DNA of 19,140 nucleotides from JAQXGO01 sp045592445 (GTDB taxonomy: Bacteria > Bacillota > Clostridia > UMGS1883 > UMGS1540), in the NCBI GenBank assembly GCA_045592445.1, contig JAZNUV010000029.1, positions 1 through 19,140 on the forward strand. Direction: 5' to 3'. The notes beneath the pieces were generated by a model that was not told the DNA's origin, did no database searches, and worked only from the letters and a program-made list of their open reading frames with translations. Every line of letters begins with the position of its first letter. Positions within the stretch are counted from its first letter, which is position 1. Positions 1-7,737 of this stretch are shown piece after piece. The position numbers were made by a program, and so were the translations under genes.

Positions 1-383
1 ATCGCTTGGATATCATAATTTAGGCCTGCCGTCATGGAGAATAAATGCCGAATGGTAATCGGGTTTTTTGCTTCGACCTTTTCTTTGCCGTCCTTTGCAA
101 CATACATTGTCTTAAATTCGGGAATAAAATCATACAAAGGGTCATCTAAAAGATATAATCCCTTTTCGTATAACTGTAATGCAGCAGTTACGGTAGAAAG
201 CTTTGAACAAGAGTATATGTTTAATAATTCGTTGCCGAGCATCGGTGTCTTACTTTCAACATCCGAATAGCCAGAACTGTAGCGAAAAACCTCTTTGTTG
301 TCCTTATATACAACGATGGAGTTGCCGGGGATACGCCAGGCAGTAAGTCGGTCCATGAAATTCTTTAAATTCTCAAAATTCAT
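1..383 (-). CDS. Class-C beta-lactamase-like serine hydrolase, N-terminal part (partial)
   Basis: The first 127 residues are visible; the gene continues beyond the left edge. Residues 58-61 read S-C-S-K, the SxxK catalytic motif of the serine beta-lactamase / DD-peptidase / family VIII esterase fold. It is followed by the helix and the 'LYLLDDPLYDFIPEF' segment (about 77-90) and an 'ITIRHLFSMTAGL' segment (109-121), both typical of the family. I see no signal peptide: the start MNFENLKNFM is polar, so a cytoplasmic location is likely. The ATG overlaps the TGA of the upstream GH95 gene by four bases (ATGA at 380-383), and GGAGGG precedes it, so the two are translationally coupled. The neighbour suggests a role as a carbohydrate esterase or small-molecule hydrolase rather than antibiotic resistance, but this is inference. 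The YxN and KTG-like motifs lie outside the window. Confidence 0.8.
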   Translation of the reverse strand, partial: MNFENLKNFMDRLTAWRIPGNSIVVYKDNKEVFRYSSGYSDVESKTPMLGNELLNIYSCSKLSTVTAALQLYEKGLYLLDDPLYDFIPEFKTMYVAKDGKEKVEAKNPITIRHLFSMTAGLNYDIQA

Positions 384-2692
384 TTTAAACCCTCCAAAAT
401 TTCTTCTATCTTTATACTATGCCCAAGCGGCAAAGGCGTTTGACATGTATAAACTCTCTTATCCAGGGATTCAATTTTACATGCGGTAATCTTTCCGTTT
501 TCCCATTCTGCAGAAACTGTATAGCCACCCCGTGCACGAAGACCGCGGAAATTACCTTTCTTGCTCCATGAATCAGGCAACGCAGGCAAGAGTGTGATTT
601 CACCATTTATACTTTGCAAAAGCATCTCAGCAATGCCTGCCGTAAGACCATAGTTTCCGTCAATCTGAAATGGAGGATGACAGTCAAAGAGATTATCATA
701 AATGAGGCTATCCACCATTTTCTTAAGATTTTCTGCGCAATCGTTGCCGCGATAAAGGCGTGCAAACAGGCATACAATCCAGCTGCCGCTCCATCCTGTA
801 TGACCGCCGCCGTGCATAAGGCGTGTTTCCAATGTCTTTTCAGCGGCGCGGTAAAATGCGGGTGTATGTTTGTTGATTATATCTGACGGATACAACGCAT
901 AAAGGTGCGAAATATGTCTGTGCCCGAGTTCGGTCTCGGCAAAGGGCTTGTACCATTCCAAGAGGCGTCCGTCCGCTCCGATTTGAAGGGGATACAGTTT
1001 CGGATAAACTTCACGCACTTTTTTTGTGACTGCGTCCTCGTCACCAAGTATATCAGCCATTTCCATAACATGCAAAAAGAGTTCTCTTATAATGCTCATG
1101 TCCATCGTAGAGCCTCTGGAGATGTAACATATTTCTCCGCGTTCATTATAGAATCTATTTTCGGGAGAGATGGAAGGCGCGGTGAGATAATATCCGTTTT
1201 CATCCTGCATCATGAAGTCTAAGAAGAATGCGGCAGATTTTTTGGATATTGGAAATGCCTTTTCGCGTAGAAAGTCTACATCTTTTGTAAACTGGTAATG
1301 TTCCCAAAGATGCTGACAAAACCAACCGCCTGCCATTGGCCAGATTGCGTAAGGGTGGGCAAGCGGAATTGCATGTTTCCAAAGGTCGGTGTTATGATTG
1401 ACGCAAAAACCGCCGCAACCAAAATGTTCCTTTGCAGCCTTTTCGCCCGTAATGCTAAGGTCTTCAATCATATCCATAAGCGGGATGTGGCATTCGGAAA
1501 GATTTGTGACCTCAGCTGCCCAGTAATTCATTTGTGTATTGATATTTGTCGTATAGCCGCCTTGCCACTGTTGCCTGAAAATACCACTCCAGATTCCAAA
1601 CAGAGGCGTTGCTTCAGTGCCTTCGCGTGAGCCTGCGAGCAAAAGATATTTACCAAAGTTAAATAACAGGGAATAAATGCCGTTGTCATCAGCGCCGCCT
1701 TTAAACGCACGAAGTCTTTCGTCGGTCAGCATATGATCCTTGTCATCGTGATTAAGGTTAATTTCACTTCTATTAAAGAGTGCGCAATAGTCATTTAGGT
1801 GTGCGGCCAAAACAGCATCGTAGCCATCTTGAACGGCTTTGTTTAAAACGCTTTCACAGTCAATTACGCCGCCTGGCTCTTTGTCAAAACCATTGTAATC
1901 TGTTTTGATACTGATGTAAAAAACAACCTCGTCCGTATTTTCGATTACAATACCACCATTATTAAAACGAAGAATCCCGCTGTTTGAAACTGCTTTTATG
2001 CCCATTTTGAAGGAAATACTTTTTCCTTCGTCATACCAATGATATTCGTCGGAAAGGTTTAAGGCAGGCAACATGCGCGACGGAGCCGTACCTTCCATAT
2101 ACATTATGCCGTTCTCTTCGTATACGCGATGTTTAACATCACTTTCAAGCCCGATGCTAAGACGAATATTTTTGCCATCGAGAAGAGAACCGACGGTTTT
2201 ATCACTCAAATCACTGATTTTCAGAACCATTACGTCATGCGGCTTTGAAATGAACATCGTGCGATGAAAATGTGGATTCCATTCCGTCTGCCGCCAGGAA
2301 TTTCTCGTATAATCAATATCTAAAATTGCCGTTTCAAGAGAAAGGCTGCGATTGTAATTTTCGTATATCCCGCCCACTTCTCCAAAACGAATATGCATGT
2401 ATCCAATAGGGAGGTAGCTTTCTGCAGGGGAACCGATAAGCGGCCACATGGCTTCCTCTGCCTCAACATATTTTTCCGCTTTAAGCAGCTCTCTTACACG
2501 TGCCCAATCTTCTTCTTTTTTCGGCACAACCTTATTTTGAAGACAACCACTCCAGAATGTATCATGATTAAACTGTATAATTTCGTGGTCAACGCCACCG
2601 TATACCATGGCACCGATTTGCCCGTTGCCTAAAGGGAGAGCTTCTTCCCAGACGGTTGCGGGTTTATGATAGCGTAATAAGGTGTTTTTCAT
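380..2692 (-). CDS. Glycoside hydrolase family 95 (alpha-L-fucosidase or alpha-L-galactosidase type)
   Basis: A 770-residue protein matching GH95 over its whole length. The N-terminal signature 'WEEALPLGNGQIGAM' (15-29) and 'QFNHDTFWSG' (40-49) begin the beta-sandwich domain, followed by the (alpha/alpha)6 barrel. Visible active-site elements are N383 and N385 in 'TTNINTQMNYW' (the paired Asn that position water in this inverting family), E511 in 'SPENRF' (general acid region), 'HRHISHLYALYP' (591-602) and D678 in 'QIDGNYG'. GH95 enzymes release terminal alpha-L-fucose or alpha-L-galactose from plant or host glycans. The residue two before N383 is Thr381 rather than the usual fucosidase His, so the fucosidase label is uncertain. 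There is no signal peptide, so it probably acts inside the cell on imported oligosaccharides. The start is set by GGAGGG seven bases upstream. It is coupled by ATGA to the downstream serine hydrolase. Confidence 0.92.
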   Translation of the reverse strand: MKNTLLRYHKPATVWEEALPLGNGQIGAMVYGGVDHEIIQFNHDTFWSGCLQNKVVPKKEEDWARVRELLKAEKYVEAEEAMWPLIGSPAESYLPIGYMHIRFGEVGGIYENYNRSLSLETAILDIDYTRNSWRQTEWNPHFHRTMFISKPHDVMVLKISDLSDKTVGSLLDGKNIRLSIGLESDVKHRVYEENGIMYMEGTAPSRMLPALNLSDEYHWYDEGKSISFKMGIKAVSNSGILRFNNGGIVIENTDEVVFYISIKTDYNGFDKEPGGVIDCESVLNKAVQDGYDAVLAAHLNDYCALFNRSEINLNHDDKDHMLTDERLRAFKGGADDNGIYSLLFNFGKYLLLAGSREGTEATPLFGIWSGIFRQQWQGGYTTNINTQMNYWAAEVTNLSECHIPLMDMIEDLSITGEKAAKEHFGCGGFCVNHNTDLWKHAIPLAHPYAIWPMAGGWFCQHLWEHYQFTKDVDFLREKAFPISKKSAAFFLDFMMQDENGYYLTAPSISPENRFYNERGEICYISRGSTMDMSIIRELFLHVMEMADILGDEDAVTKKVREVYPKLYPLQIGADGRLLEWYKPFAETELGHRHISHLYALYPSDIINKHTPAFYRAAEKTLETRLMHGGGHTGWSGSWIVCLFARLYRGNDCAENLKKMVDSLIYDNLFDCHPPFQIDGNYGLTAGIAEMLLQSINGEITLLPALPDSWSKKGNFRGLRARGGYTVSAEWENGKITACKIESLDKRVYTCQTPLPLGHSIKIEEILEGLK

Positions 2693-2725
2693 AGTAACCC
2701 TCCAAATTTAGCTACTGTAATGAAA

Positions 2726-2753
2726 AGAAGCATCAACGAAAGTTGATGCTTCT
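2726..2753 (-). terminator. Hairpin after tRNA-Leu; weak intrinsic terminator or processing signal
   Basis: This is a perfect 12-bp inverted repeat (AGAAGCATCAAC / GTTGATGCTTCT) around a four-base loop, starting two bases after the tRNA CCA end. Read on the minus strand it is followed by TTTCATTAC, so the U tract is short and termination may be incomplete. Only about 33 bases then remain to the GH95 start codon. I see no convincing separate promoter there. Confidence 0.65.
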
Positions 2754-2755
2754 TC

Positions 2756-2842
2756 TGGTGCGGATAAGAGGACTTGAACCTCCATGAAATTGCTTTCACA
2801 TGGACCTGAACCATGCGCGTCTGCCAATTCCGCCATATCCGC
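2756..2842 (-). tRNA. tRNA-Leu (anticodon CAG)
   Basis: An 87-base class II tRNA with encoded CCA (2756-2758). The acceptor stem is GCGGATA/TATCCGC with discriminator A. The anticodon stem CATGG/CCATG encloses the loop TTCAGGT, giving anticodon CAG, which reads CUG. A long variable arm (GAAAGCAATTTC) and the T arm GGTTCAAGTCC are present, as expected for a leucine tRNA. Confidence 0.95.
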
Positions 2843-2847
2843 ATAGG

Positions 2848-2924
2848 TGGTGGAGACAACTGGAATCGAACCAGTGACCCCTTGCATGTCAAGCAAGTAC
2901 TCTAACCAGCTGAGCTATGCCTCC
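2848..2924 (-). tRNA. tRNA-Val (anticodon GAC)
   Basis: A 77-base class I tRNA with encoded CCA (2848-2850). The acceptor stem GGAGGCA/TGTCTCC has one G-U pair. The D arm is AGCTCAGCTGGTTAGAGT. The anticodon stem CTTGC/GCAAG encloses TTGACAT, giving GAC. The T arm is CTGGTTCGATTCCAG. It is separated from the following tRNA-Leu by five bases, so both are processed from one transcript. Confidence 0.95.
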
Positions 2925-2941
2925 GTAATTGAACAAATGCT

Positions 2942-2970
2942 ATTATAACATAATTAATTTACCAATGCAA
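2942..2970 (-). promoter_or_regulatory. Sigma-A promoter of the tRNA-Val/tRNA-Leu transcript
   Basis: On the minus strand TTGCAT (-35, 2965-2970) and TATAAT (-10, 2942-2947) are separated by exactly 17 bases, about 17 bases upstream of the tRNA-Val 5' end. The region from 2925 to 3008 is otherwise AT-rich and holds no gene; it is the divergent spacer between this promoter and the his promoter. Confidence 0.85.
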
Positions 2971-3008
2971 GACTTTTTAAAAAAAATTATAAAATTTTAA
3001 GAAAAGAG

Positions 3009-3037
3009 TTGACTTTTTTACATTAGTGTGCTAAAGT
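3009..3037 (+). promoter_or_regulatory. Sigma-A promoter of the histidine operon
   Basis: TTGACT (-35, 3009-3014) and TAAAGT (-10, 3032-3037) are separated by 17 bases, predicting a transcription start near 3044 and a leader of only about 27 bases. That leaves no room for a T-box riboswitch or a leader-peptide attenuator, so control would have to be at initiation. The elements are embedded in the 3012-3045 palindrome. Confidence 0.8.
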
Positions 3038-3045
3038 AATAAAGT
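3012..3045. promoter_or_regulatory. Operator-like palindrome over the his promoter
   Basis: A 34-bp imperfect inverted repeat centred between 3028 and 3029. Of the 15 base pairs formed by 3012-3026 and 3031-3045, 13 match; the mismatches are 3017/3040 and 3022/3035. The inner core is TTAG-TGTG-CTAA and the outer arms are ACTTTTTTAC and GTAATAAAGT. It covers the last bases of the -35, the spacer, the -10 and the predicted start site, a classic position for a repressor. Because almost all of it is upstream of the transcription start, an RNA hairpin is unlikely. Confidence 0.55.
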
Positions 3046-3070
3046 GAACAATGAATATGAGGTGTGTAAA

Positions 3071-4192
3071 ATGGAAATGTTTAATTTGAAAAATGAGGAA
3101 AAAGCAGTTTTAGAGCTGAGGTCACTCTATAAAAAATACGGATATATGCAGTACAAAATGAGTAAATTTGAGGAATATGACCTGTATGTCCGTAACAAAG
3201 ATTTTCTGGTTTCGGATCATATCATTACATTCAATGATACAAACGGAAAGCTGATGGCATTGAAGCCTGATGTCACCTTGTCCATCATCAAAAAAAGCGG
3301 TGACCAAAAGGGCGGGGTGGAGAAATACTATTATAATGAAAATGTATACCGTGTTTCGGGTAGCACGAAAGCCTTTAAAGAAATTATGCAGACAGGGCTT
3401 GAGTGTATTGGTGAAATTGATGCATACAATATTTGTGAAACAGTTCTTTTGGCAGTCAAAAGCCTTGCAAGCATTTCTGAAAAATACATTCTTGATATTT
3501 CACAGATGGATATAATTGAAGCACTTTTGGAGGAGCTTTCGCTTTCTGCCGAGAGCGTGGCCGCGGTTCGGAAATGCATCGGCGAGAAAAATTTGCACGA
3601 GTTGACTTCAATTTGTGCAGCAGAAAATGCGGATGCTGAAAAAATTAAAAATTTAGCGGAAATTGTGTCTATGTACGGTACACCGCAAACGGTTTTGCCA
3701 CGCCTTCGCGCACTCGTTCAAAACGAAAAAGCGATTCGCGCCGCGGCAGAATTAGAAGAAATTTCGACATATTTGCAAAAAAATGGGCTTGGAGAGAATA
3801 TAAGGATTGACTTTTCGGTCGTACATGATATAAAATATTATAATGGGATTGTTTTTAAAGGCTTTGTGGAAGGCATCCCCGGTGGCATTTTGTCGGGTGG
3901 GCAGTACAACAACCTGATGCGTAAAATGGGTAAGAAGTCTGGGGCTATCGGTTTTGCTGTATATTTAGATATGCTCCAAAGACTGCAAAAGACGGAGCCT
4001 TTATACGATGTGGATGTTCTTTTATTATACGAAAAAGATACAGATGTGCAGGCTGTCAGCGATGCAGTAAAGCTTTTGACCGATACGGGCAAAAGTGTGT
4101 CGGTGCAAAGACAGGTATCTGAAAAAATAAGATACAAACAACTTTTACGTCTGCATGAAAGGGGGCTTGAAATTCTTGAAAACAATGCTTAA
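3071..4192 (+). CDS. hisZ: ATP phosphoribosyltransferase regulatory subunit HisZ
   Basis: A 373-residue paralogue of the class II histidyl-tRNA synthetase catalytic core that serves as the regulatory and activating subunit of short-form HisG. Visible family segments are 'LKPDVTLSI' (64-72), 'YRVSGSTKAFKEIMQTGLE' (93-111) in place of the synthetase motif 2, and a C-terminal 'YYNGIVFKGFVEGIPGGILSGGQYNNLM' type region around residues 250-290. The arginine-rich ATP and histidine contacts of a true HisRS are absent. I chose the ATG at 3071, preceded by GAGGTG with a six-base spacing. An in-frame GTG at 3044 coincides with the predicted transcription start and has no ribosome binding site. HisZ is the first gene of the operon and overlaps hisG, fitting an obligatory HisGS-HisZ complex, which is the feedback-controlled step. 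Confidence 0.93.
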   Translation: MEMFNLKNEEKAVLELRSLYKKYGYMQYKMSKFEEYDLYVRNKDFLVSDHIITFNDTNGKLMALKPDVTLSIIKKSGDQKGGVEKYYYNENVYRVSGSTKAFKEIMQTGLECIGEIDAYNICETVLLAVKSLASISEKYILDISQMDIIEALLEELSLSAESVAAVRKCIGEKNLHELTSICAAENADAEKIKNLAEIVSMYGTPQTVLPRLRALVQNEKAIRAAAELEEISTYLQKNGLGENIRIDFSVVHDIKYYNGIVFKGFVEGIPGGILSGGQYNNLMRKMGKKSGAIGFAVYLDMLQRLQKTEPLYDVDVLLLYEKDTDVQAVSDAVKLLTDTGKSVSVQRQVSEKIRYKQLLRLHERGLEILENNA

Positions 4193-4814
4193 TATTGCAC
4201 TTCCTAAAGGTCGCCTCGGTGAGAAAGTGTATGATATGTTTGAAAAGGCGGGCTTTTCATGTCCGTCCATTCGGGAAAATAACAGAAAACTGATTTTTGA
4301 GAATAAGGAAGTCGGTGTTCGCTACTTTTGGGTAAAGCCATCGGATGTTGCAATTTATGTAGAACGCGGTGCAGCAGATATTGGTGTCGCGGGGAAGGAT
4401 ATTTTGCTCGAATATATGCCGGATGTGTATGAACTTTTGGATTTAAACATCGGCAAGTGTAAGATGGCAGTTGCGGCAAAAACGGACTTTCATGATAGCC
4501 TTGATACTACACTACGCGTTGCCACTAAGTTTTCCAATATTGCCCGTACCTTTTATGCGGCACAAGGCAGGGAAATTGATATTATTCATTTAAATGGTTC
4601 TATTGAAATTGCTCCCATATTAGGATTATCCGATGTCATTGTAGATATCGTGGAAACGGGAACAACACTGAAGGAAAATCAGCTTGCCGTTATCGACACA
4701 ATTGTGCCCATAAGTGCACGCCTGATTGCGAATAAAACAAGCTATAAATTTAAAAATGAAAAAATACAGGAAATTACAAATGCGCTGAATGCGCAAACGG
4801 AGGGAAAAGCATGA
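4185..4814 (+). CDS. hisG: ATP phosphoribosyltransferase, short form (catalytic subunit)
   Basis: A 209-residue HisG of the short class, which lacks the C-terminal regulatory domain and so needs HisZ. It condenses ATP with PRPP, the first committed step. The start 'LNIALPKGRLG' and the PRPP-binding signature 'DVIVDIVETGTTL' (150-162), preceded by 'NGSIEIAPILGLS' (137-149), are unmistakable. The start is not certain. ATG at 4185 overlaps hisZ by eight bases and gives the usual N terminus, but no good ribosome binding site sits at normal distance. An in-frame TTG at 4176 (three residues longer) lies ten bases after AAAGGGGG and could be the real start. An ATG at 4155 is also in frame but would add ten residues with no homology. 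The TGA overlaps the hisD ATG. Confidence 0.95.
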   Translation: MLNIALPKGRLGEKVYDMFEKAGFSCPSIRENNRKLIFENKEVGVRYFWVKPSDVAIYVERGAADIGVAGKDILLEYMPDVYELLDLNIGKCKMAVAAKTDFHDSLDTTLRVATKFSNIARTFYAAQGREIDIIHLNGSIEIAPILGLSDVIVDIVETGTTLKENQLAVIDTIVPISARLIANKTSYKFKNEKIQEITNALNAQTEGKA

Positions 4815-6085
4815 TACGTATTTTGAAGTATGATGCGGTAAATACAACGGAAATATTTGCGAGAAAATTGCCCGAAATGGATGTGGCGGGGGTTGTATCG
4901 GAGATTATAGAAACTGTTCGGCGGGAAGGTGATCGTGCTTTATTCGCATATTGCCAAAAGTTTGACCACGCCACGCTCACATCGCTTGAAGTTACTGCAG
5001 CGGAAATAGATGCGGCGTATAAAAGCGTTTCGCCAAAATTCTTGACTATATTGGAAAAGGCAGCAAAGAACATATATGCGTTTCATGAAAATCAAAAGCG
5101 CACGAGTTTTCTTTTGAATCAAGAAAACGGTGTTGTTATGGGTCAAAAAGTGATTCCGATTGACAGGGCAGGTATTTATGTACCGGGCGGTACGGCGTCT
5201 TATCCGTCTACTGTATTGATGGATGCAATCCCCGCAAAAATTGCAGGATGCCGCGAAATTATTATGGTATCTCCGCCGAATGAGAAGGGTGAAATTGCGC
5301 CCGTAATTCTTGTGGCGGCTAAAATTGCAGGAGTTGATCGTATTTTTAAGGTAGGCGGGGCACAAGCGATTGCGGCACTTGCATACGGTACAGAGAGCAT
5401 CCCGCGTGCAGATAAAATTGTCGGGCCGGGGAATGCGTTTGTTGCTGAGGCGAAAAAGCAGGTATATGGCGCAGTGTCGATTGACATGATTGCGGGCCCG
5501 AGTGAAATTCTGATTATTGCAGATGAAGAGAGTAATCCTGCGCATGTTGCGGCAGACATGCTATCGCAGGCGGAGCATGACAAAATGGCGAGCGCAGTTT
5601 TAATTACAACGAGTGCAGATTTGGCGAAGAAGGTGCAGGAAGAACTTGAGATACAGCTTGCGCGTTTGCCACGGTGCGAAATTGCTCGCGCATCCATTGA
5701 AAACAACGGGAAAATTATTGTGGTGGATTCCATCCAAACTGCAATCGATGTCTCCAATGCTTTAGCACCCGAGCATCTTGAGGTATGTGTTGAAAATCCG
5801 TTTGATTATCTCAATGAAATCCGTCATGCAGGCTCGGTCTTTTTAGGCAGAAATTGCCCTGAGGCACTTGGAGATTATATGGCGGGCCCCAATCATACGT
5901 TGCCAACGAGTGGGACGGCACGTTTTTCAAGTCCGCTTTCGGTAGATGATTTTGTAAAAAAGATGCAGTATACCTACTATACAAAGGATGCGCTTAATGC
6001 AATCGGCGACGAAATTGCATTATTTGCGGAGCAGGAAGGGCTTGGAGCTCACGCACAAAGTGTGCGCGTCCGCATGGAGGAGTAA
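4811..6085 (+). CDS. hisD: Histidinol dehydrogenase
   Basis: A 424-residue NAD- and zinc-dependent enzyme that catalyses the last two oxidations, L-histidinol to L-histidine. Zinc ligands are visible as Q253 and H256 in 'SQAEHDK', D355 in 'LGDYMAGPNH' and H414 in 'LGAHAQS'. The catalytic pair is E321-H322 in 'ALAPEHLEV'. The 'GPGNAFVAEAK' (205-215) and 'DMIAGPSEI' (225-233) stretches are family hallmarks. The length is normal. The ATG overlaps the hisG stop by four bases (ATGA) behind GGAGGG, so translation is coupled. Placing hisD early, right after hisG, is common in Firmicute and many other his operons. Confidence 0.97.
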   Translation: MIRILKYDAVNTTEIFARKLPEMDVAGVVSEIIETVRREGDRALFAYCQKFDHATLTSLEVTAAEIDAAYKSVSPKFLTILEKAAKNIYAFHENQKRTSFLLNQENGVVMGQKVIPIDRAGIYVPGGTASYPSTVLMDAIPAKIAGCREIIMVSPPNEKGEIAPVILVAAKIAGVDRIFKVGGAQAIAALAYGTESIPRADKIVGPGNAFVAEAKKQVYGAVSIDMIAGPSEILIIADEESNPAHVAADMLSQAEHDKMASAVLITTSADLAKKVQEELEIQLARLPRCEIARASIENNGKIIVVDSIQTAIDVSNALAPEHLEVCVENPFDYLNEIRHAGSVFLGRNCPEALGDYMAGPNHTLPTSGTARFSSPLSVDDFVKKMQYTYYTKDALNAIGDEIALFAEQEGLGAHAQSVRVRMEE

Positions 6086-6088
6086 ATT

Positions 6089-7153
6089 ATGGAAACATTT
6101 GTATGTCCAAAGTTTCGCGAGCTCACGCCCTATACGCCGGGTGAACAACCAAAGGAGCAGAGGTTCATAAAACTGAATACAAATGAATCCCCGTATCCGC
6201 CGTCGAAAAAAGCAATGGCGTATGCGGCAAAGGCGGCAAAAAAGTTGCAGCTTTATCCCGACCCTACATATAAGGAACTGACTGAAAAACTTGCACAAAC
6301 GCTTGGCGTCTCGCCTGATGAGGTTCTTCTTACAAACGGCTCGGATGAGATTTTGCTTTTTGCAACCATGGCATATTGTGACGAAGATACCCCTGCGGTC
6401 TTTCCGGATATAACGTACGGCTTTTATAAAGTTTTTGCAAAGTTACAATGCGTGCCGACAAAGATTATACCGCTACGAGAGGATTTTTCAATTCTGCCCG
6501 AGGACTATTATAGTGCAGGTGGTACAATCTTTCTGGCAAATCCAAATGCGCCGACGGGTCTTAGATTAAGCCTTGCTGAAATTGAGGAAATCATTCAACA
6601 GAATCCAAAATCCATGGTGATAGTAGACGAAGCATATGTAGATTTTGGAAATGAAAGCGCGATACCGCTTATCCATAAATATGAAAATGTGTTGGTTACA
6701 CAAACATTTTCAAAATCTCGTTCAATGGCAGGCGCAAGACTCGGCTTTGGCGTGGGATGTAAAGCACGTATTAGAGAGCTGAATACCATAAAGTATGCGA
6801 CCAATCCCTATAACGTCAACCGCATGACAGCGGCGGCGGGACTTGGCGTTTTGCAAGACGTGGCTTACACAAAAAAGAATTGTGCGGAAATTATAAAAAC
6901 ACGAACATTTACGGAAACGCAGCTTCGTCAGCTCGGCTTTGTTCTACATCCTTCAAACGCAAACTTTGTATTTGTAAAGCATCCGACGATAGACGGCAGT
7001 GTTTTGTACCAGAAACTAAAGGAAAAAGGAATTTTGGTACGGCATTTTGATGGGGACAGAATCAAAGACTATAATCGCATCACCATTGGTACAAAAAAAG
7101 AGATGGAAATTCTTTGTTGTGCTATAAAAGAGATTTTGGAGGAACTGGTATGA
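6089..7153 (+). CDS. hisC: Histidinol-phosphate aminotransferase
   Basis: A 354-residue fold-type I PLP aminotransferase that converts imidazole-acetol phosphate and glutamate to L-histidinol phosphate. Substrate and PLP elements are 'KLNTNESPYPPS' (28-39), 'NGSDEIL' (83-89), 'NPNAPTG' (151-157), D180 and Y183 in 'VIVDEAYVDFG', the Schiff-base K209 in 'TQTFSKS', and R217 in 'AGARLGFG'. It starts three bases after hisD with GGAGGAG (6076-6082) overlapping the hisD end. The last four bases overlap hisB. Confidence 0.97.
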   Translation: METFVCPKFRELTPYTPGEQPKEQRFIKLNTNESPYPPSKKAMAYAAKAAKKLQLYPDPTYKELTEKLAQTLGVSPDEVLLTNGSDEILLFATMAYCDEDTPAVFPDITYGFYKVFAKLQCVPTKIIPLREDFSILPEDYYSAGGTIFLANPNAPTGLRLSLAEIEEIIQQNPKSMVIVDEAYVDFGNESAIPLIHKYENVLVTQTFSKSRSMAGARLGFGVGCKARIRELNTIKYATNPYNVNRMTAAAGLGVLQDVAYTKKNCAEIIKTRTFTETQLRQLGFVLHPSNANFVFVKHPTIDGSVLYQKLKEKGILVRHFDGDRIKDYNRITIGTKKEMEILCCAIKEILEELV

Positions 7154-7737
7154 GAAAAGCAGAAATTATAAGAAAAACCGCGGAAACAGATATTCGTTTA
7201 TCCATTTGTATTGATGGCAGCGGAAAGTGCAATATAAACAGCGGATGCGGATTTTTGGACCACATGCTGACTCTTTTTGCAAAGCATGGTCGTTTTGATT
7301 TGGAGATAGCATGCACAGGTGACACGATGGTAGATGACCACCACACGGTTGAGGACATCGGCATTTGCCTCGGGCAAGCTTTCTGTGAAGCACTTGGGGA
7401 TAAGAAAGGTGTAGTCCGCTACGGAAACATGGTGCTGCCTATGGATGAAGCACTGATTTTGTCCGCAGTCGACCTTTCCGGAAGAGGTTATCTTGCCTTT
7501 GGATTAGATATTCCGACAGAAAAGGTCGGAACGTTTGATACAGAGCTTGTAGAGGAATTTTGGCTTGCGTTTGTCCGCACGTCTGCCATCACAATGCACA
7601 TAACACAGATGGCGGGCAGGAATGCACACCATATTATTGAAGGGGCATTCAAATCCGTAGCGCGCAGCCTTCGTGCGGCAGTCAGCATAGATGGGGCGTT
7701 TGCGACGGAAATTCCTTCCACAAAAGGAGTACTGTAA
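7150..7737 (+). CDS. hisB: Imidazoleglycerol-phosphate dehydratase
   Basis: A 195-residue monofunctional HisB that dehydrates imidazoleglycerol phosphate to imidazole-acetol phosphate. It carries the two metal-binding repeats of the family: 'GFLDHML' (34-40) with 'DDHHTVED' (62-69), and 'GRNAHHIIE' (156-164). The N-terminal HAD phosphatase domain of the enterobacterial bifunctional protein is absent, consistent with a separate phosphatase at the end of the operon. The start at 7150 is set by GGAGGA (7138-7143) and the ATGA overlap with the hisC stop; an in-frame ATG at 7114 lies inside hisC and would add a non-homologous tail. Confidence 0.97.
   Translation: MRKAEIIRKTAETDIRLSICIDGSGKCNINSGCGFLDHMLTLFAKHGRFDLEIACTGDTMVDDHHTVEDIGICLGQAFCEALGDKKGVVRYGNMVLPMDEALILSAVDLSGRGYLAFGLDIPTEKVGTFDTELVEEFWLAFVRTSAITMHITQMAGRNAHHIIEGAFKSVARSLRAAVSIDGAFATEIPSTKGVL

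Noticed and set aside
2689..2896. Small open frames across the tRNA pair
   Set aside because: They are translations through tRNA-Val and tRNA-Leu, a common false call.
3044..3070. In-frame GTG at 3044 as a longer hisZ start
   Set aside because: It coincides with the predicted transcription start and has no ribosome binding site; ATG at 3071 has GAGGTG at proper spacing and begins the conserved region.
3009..3070. T-box or his leader peptide upstream of hisZ
   Set aside because: The promoter-to-ATG distance leaves about 27 transcribed bases, too few for either; no His codon run or TGGNACCGCG-like element is present.
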